Part shown: piece by piece, positions 62,396 to 64,000 of the stretch
Numbering within the stretch: position 1 is the stretch's first letter
Layout: each line of letters opens with the position of its first letter
NCBI GenBank assembly: GCA_028751875.1
Contig: CM054151.1
Span: 40,275,923-40,339,922 of the forward strand
Source: Rapana venosa
Taxonomy: Eukaryota > Mollusca > Gastropoda > Neogastropoda > Muricidae
Direction of reading: 5' to 3'
DNA length: 64,000 nucleotides
Translations under genes and position numbers: made by a program
Notes under the pieces: model-generated
Databases searched by the model: none
Told to the model about the DNA's origin: nothing
Seen by the model: the letters and a program-made list of their open reading frames with translations, nothing else

Positions 62396-64000
62396 TGGAT
62401 GGATGGATTACCATCCGCCTGAGAGCAACCCCCTTTAACATAACTATAGTACAGGCATACGCCCCTACATCAGACTGCACAGATGAAGCCGTAGAAGAAT
62501 TTTATGAACAGCTACAAGAGGTTCTGAATCAAACACCCAAGAAAGACATCCTCGTTGTGCAAGGCGACTGGAACGCCAAGGTAGGAGAAGATGCATGGAA
62601 AGACTGGGAGGGCGTTTGTGGGCCACATTGTAATAACCAATCAAATGAAAAGGCTTGAGACTCCTGGAGTTTGCCAGAAAACAACCACCTCCAGCTAGTG
62701 AATACACTTGGCCCACACAAGAAATCCAGAAAATGGACATGGCATAGCCCAAATGGAGAACACCACAACCAAATAGATTACATCATGGTGAAAAGAACGG
62801 TTTCAGTCTAGCGTTAACATCGCACAGACACGAAGTTTTCCAGGAGCAGACATAGGGAGTGATCATGACTTGTGATGAATGACTTTCCGACTACGTCTAA
62901 AGAAAATCCACAAGCGGAACAACATCAGGACAAATTTGACCTCGAGAAGCTGAGGACCCAGAGGTATTAGAAATTTTTCAAGCAAGGATAGGTGGAAAGT
63001 TTGCAGCACTCACTGTGATAGACTCAGACATAGATACACTGACGAATATTTCAATACAGCAGTGACTGAAACAGCAAACGAGCTTTTTGGGAAAAACGCC
63101 GACCAGTCAAAAAAACCATGGGTCACACCTAACATCCTACAACAATGCGACAAGCGTAGAGAGTTGAAGAAAAAGAAAAATGAAACAAAAGAAAGAGCAA
63201 ACAATATAGGCAGTCAACAAAAGATCAGGAAGTCCATGACGGAGGCAAAAGAGAAATGGATGGGTGAACAGTGCCAAGACATTGAAGAGAACATCAAGAA
63301 AACAATAGCAAGAAAGCATATCACTGGTGAAAGACCTGACTACACGAAACAGAGAAAAGGTTTAACAATCCAAAACAAAAATGGGAAGTGTCTCACTGAC
63401 GACCAGGATATTCTGAAAAGATGGACAGAATATGCTCCGACCTGTATAACTATAGAACCGCAGGAGATCCAGAAGTCCTTAATGTACCCGAAAGCAAAGA
63501 CACAGACAGTCACCCTATCCTCCGAGAAGAAGTGGAAACAGCAGTCAGATCGCTGGGAAAAAGGGGAAGTCAGCAGGGCTGACAACATTTCCAGCTGAGT
63601 TGGTCCAAGCTGGAGGGGAAGCCATGATCACGCCCTTCTAAGAATCTGCAACAAGATCTGGCAGACCCGGAAAATGGCCAACACCAATGGACGCAGTCGC
63701 TCATCATCACCCTCCCCAAGAAGGAAATCTACAACAATCCATAATTTCCGCACAATCAGCCTCATATTAAAGTCACCCAAGCAAGGTCATGCTGCAGATA
63801 ATATTGATAGACTGAAGCCACAAGCAGAGACCACATTGCTGAGGAACAACAGGTTTCAAGCAGGGCGCAGCACAACAGAACAGATATTCAACCTCAGAAT
63901 ACTATGTACGGGACCTTCAACATCAACAAGACCTATACCACGTATTTATCGATTTTAAGAAGGCATTTGACAGGGGGGTGGCATGAGCTTTGTGGCAACC
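62396..64000 (+). pseudogene. RTE-like LINE: endonuclease and start of RT, damaged, runs off the window
   Basis: The frame at 62392 encodes the middle and end of an apurinic endonuclease: RATPFNITIVQAYAPTSD, VVQGDWNAKVGED. With frame changes it continues through HNQIDYIMVK-like and SDHDL-like motifs (62760-62870). A linker follows at 63062-63598 (NELFGKNADQSKKPWVTPNI, KEKWMGEQCQDIEENIKKT). From 63740 the RT begins: FRTISLILKSPKQG, FQAGRSTTEQIFNLRILC and, in the next frame, IDFKKAFD near 63945. Several stops and frameshifts make it a pseudogene. Its 5' part is missing; it is fused to the preceding LINE. The C-terminal fragment at 840-1233 is of the type that ends this kind of element. Confidence 0.88.

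Overview
The window is animal nuclear DNA, most likely from a gastropod mollusc or close lophotrochozoan. Three spliced genes have lophotrochozoan-like protein sequence, introns with GT-AG borders, very dense CA/CT/TA microsatellites, and several SINE and LINE families. The species call is inference; the gene calls rest on translated exon sequence and splice phases that join without gaps.

Layout. Positions 1-17219 hold no recognisable exon: a LINE 3' end, a decayed reverse-transcriptase C-terminus on the minus strand, long microsatellites and short repeats. This is probably intron or 5' flank of the next gene. Positions 17220-32311 (+) carry ten exons of a castor/CASZ1 zinc-finger transcription factor, with twelve paired finger repeats and a 5' end missing. 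A 1.48 kb internally deleted piggyBac element sits in one intron. Positions 32312 to about 42.7 kb are unusually repeat-poor, have no ORF and contain several AATAAA signals, so they probably include a very long castor 3' UTR. About 43-45.6 kb is a CA-rich and SINE cluster, including a 5S-rRNA-derived SINE. Positions 45710-49476 (-) hold a complete four-exon MKRN2OS-like gene whose last intron contains the RNase H and 3' end of a LINE. Positions 50701-57011 (+) hold a complete seven-exon PPIH (spliceosomal cyclophilin H), head-to-head with the MKRN2OS-like gene. Positions 58.2-61.4 kb are SINEs and minisatellites. Positions 61385-64000 hold a 3'-truncated LINE reverse transcriptase fused to a 5'-truncated LINE of another clade that runs off the window.

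The most unusual signal lies in the castor introns. Upstream of three different exons (18396, 25896, 27882) the 3' splice site together with the first bases of the exon has been tandemly copied. One intron looks like a degenerate array of about ten units of 50-60 bp, another has a clean 80-bp duplication that creates a second perfect acceptor in a different frame, and the third has about three units of about 70 bp. A second point of interest is a stop codon in castor 17 bases before a strong acceptor, which separates fingers 1-8 from fingers 9-12 and suggests a long/short isoform switch like that of vertebrate CASZ1. PPIH carries a Phe where cyclophilins usually have the cyclosporin-binding Trp. 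The SINEs form a modular set: at least two tRNA-type heads and two interchangeable tails, one tail present about 13 times in 64 kb.
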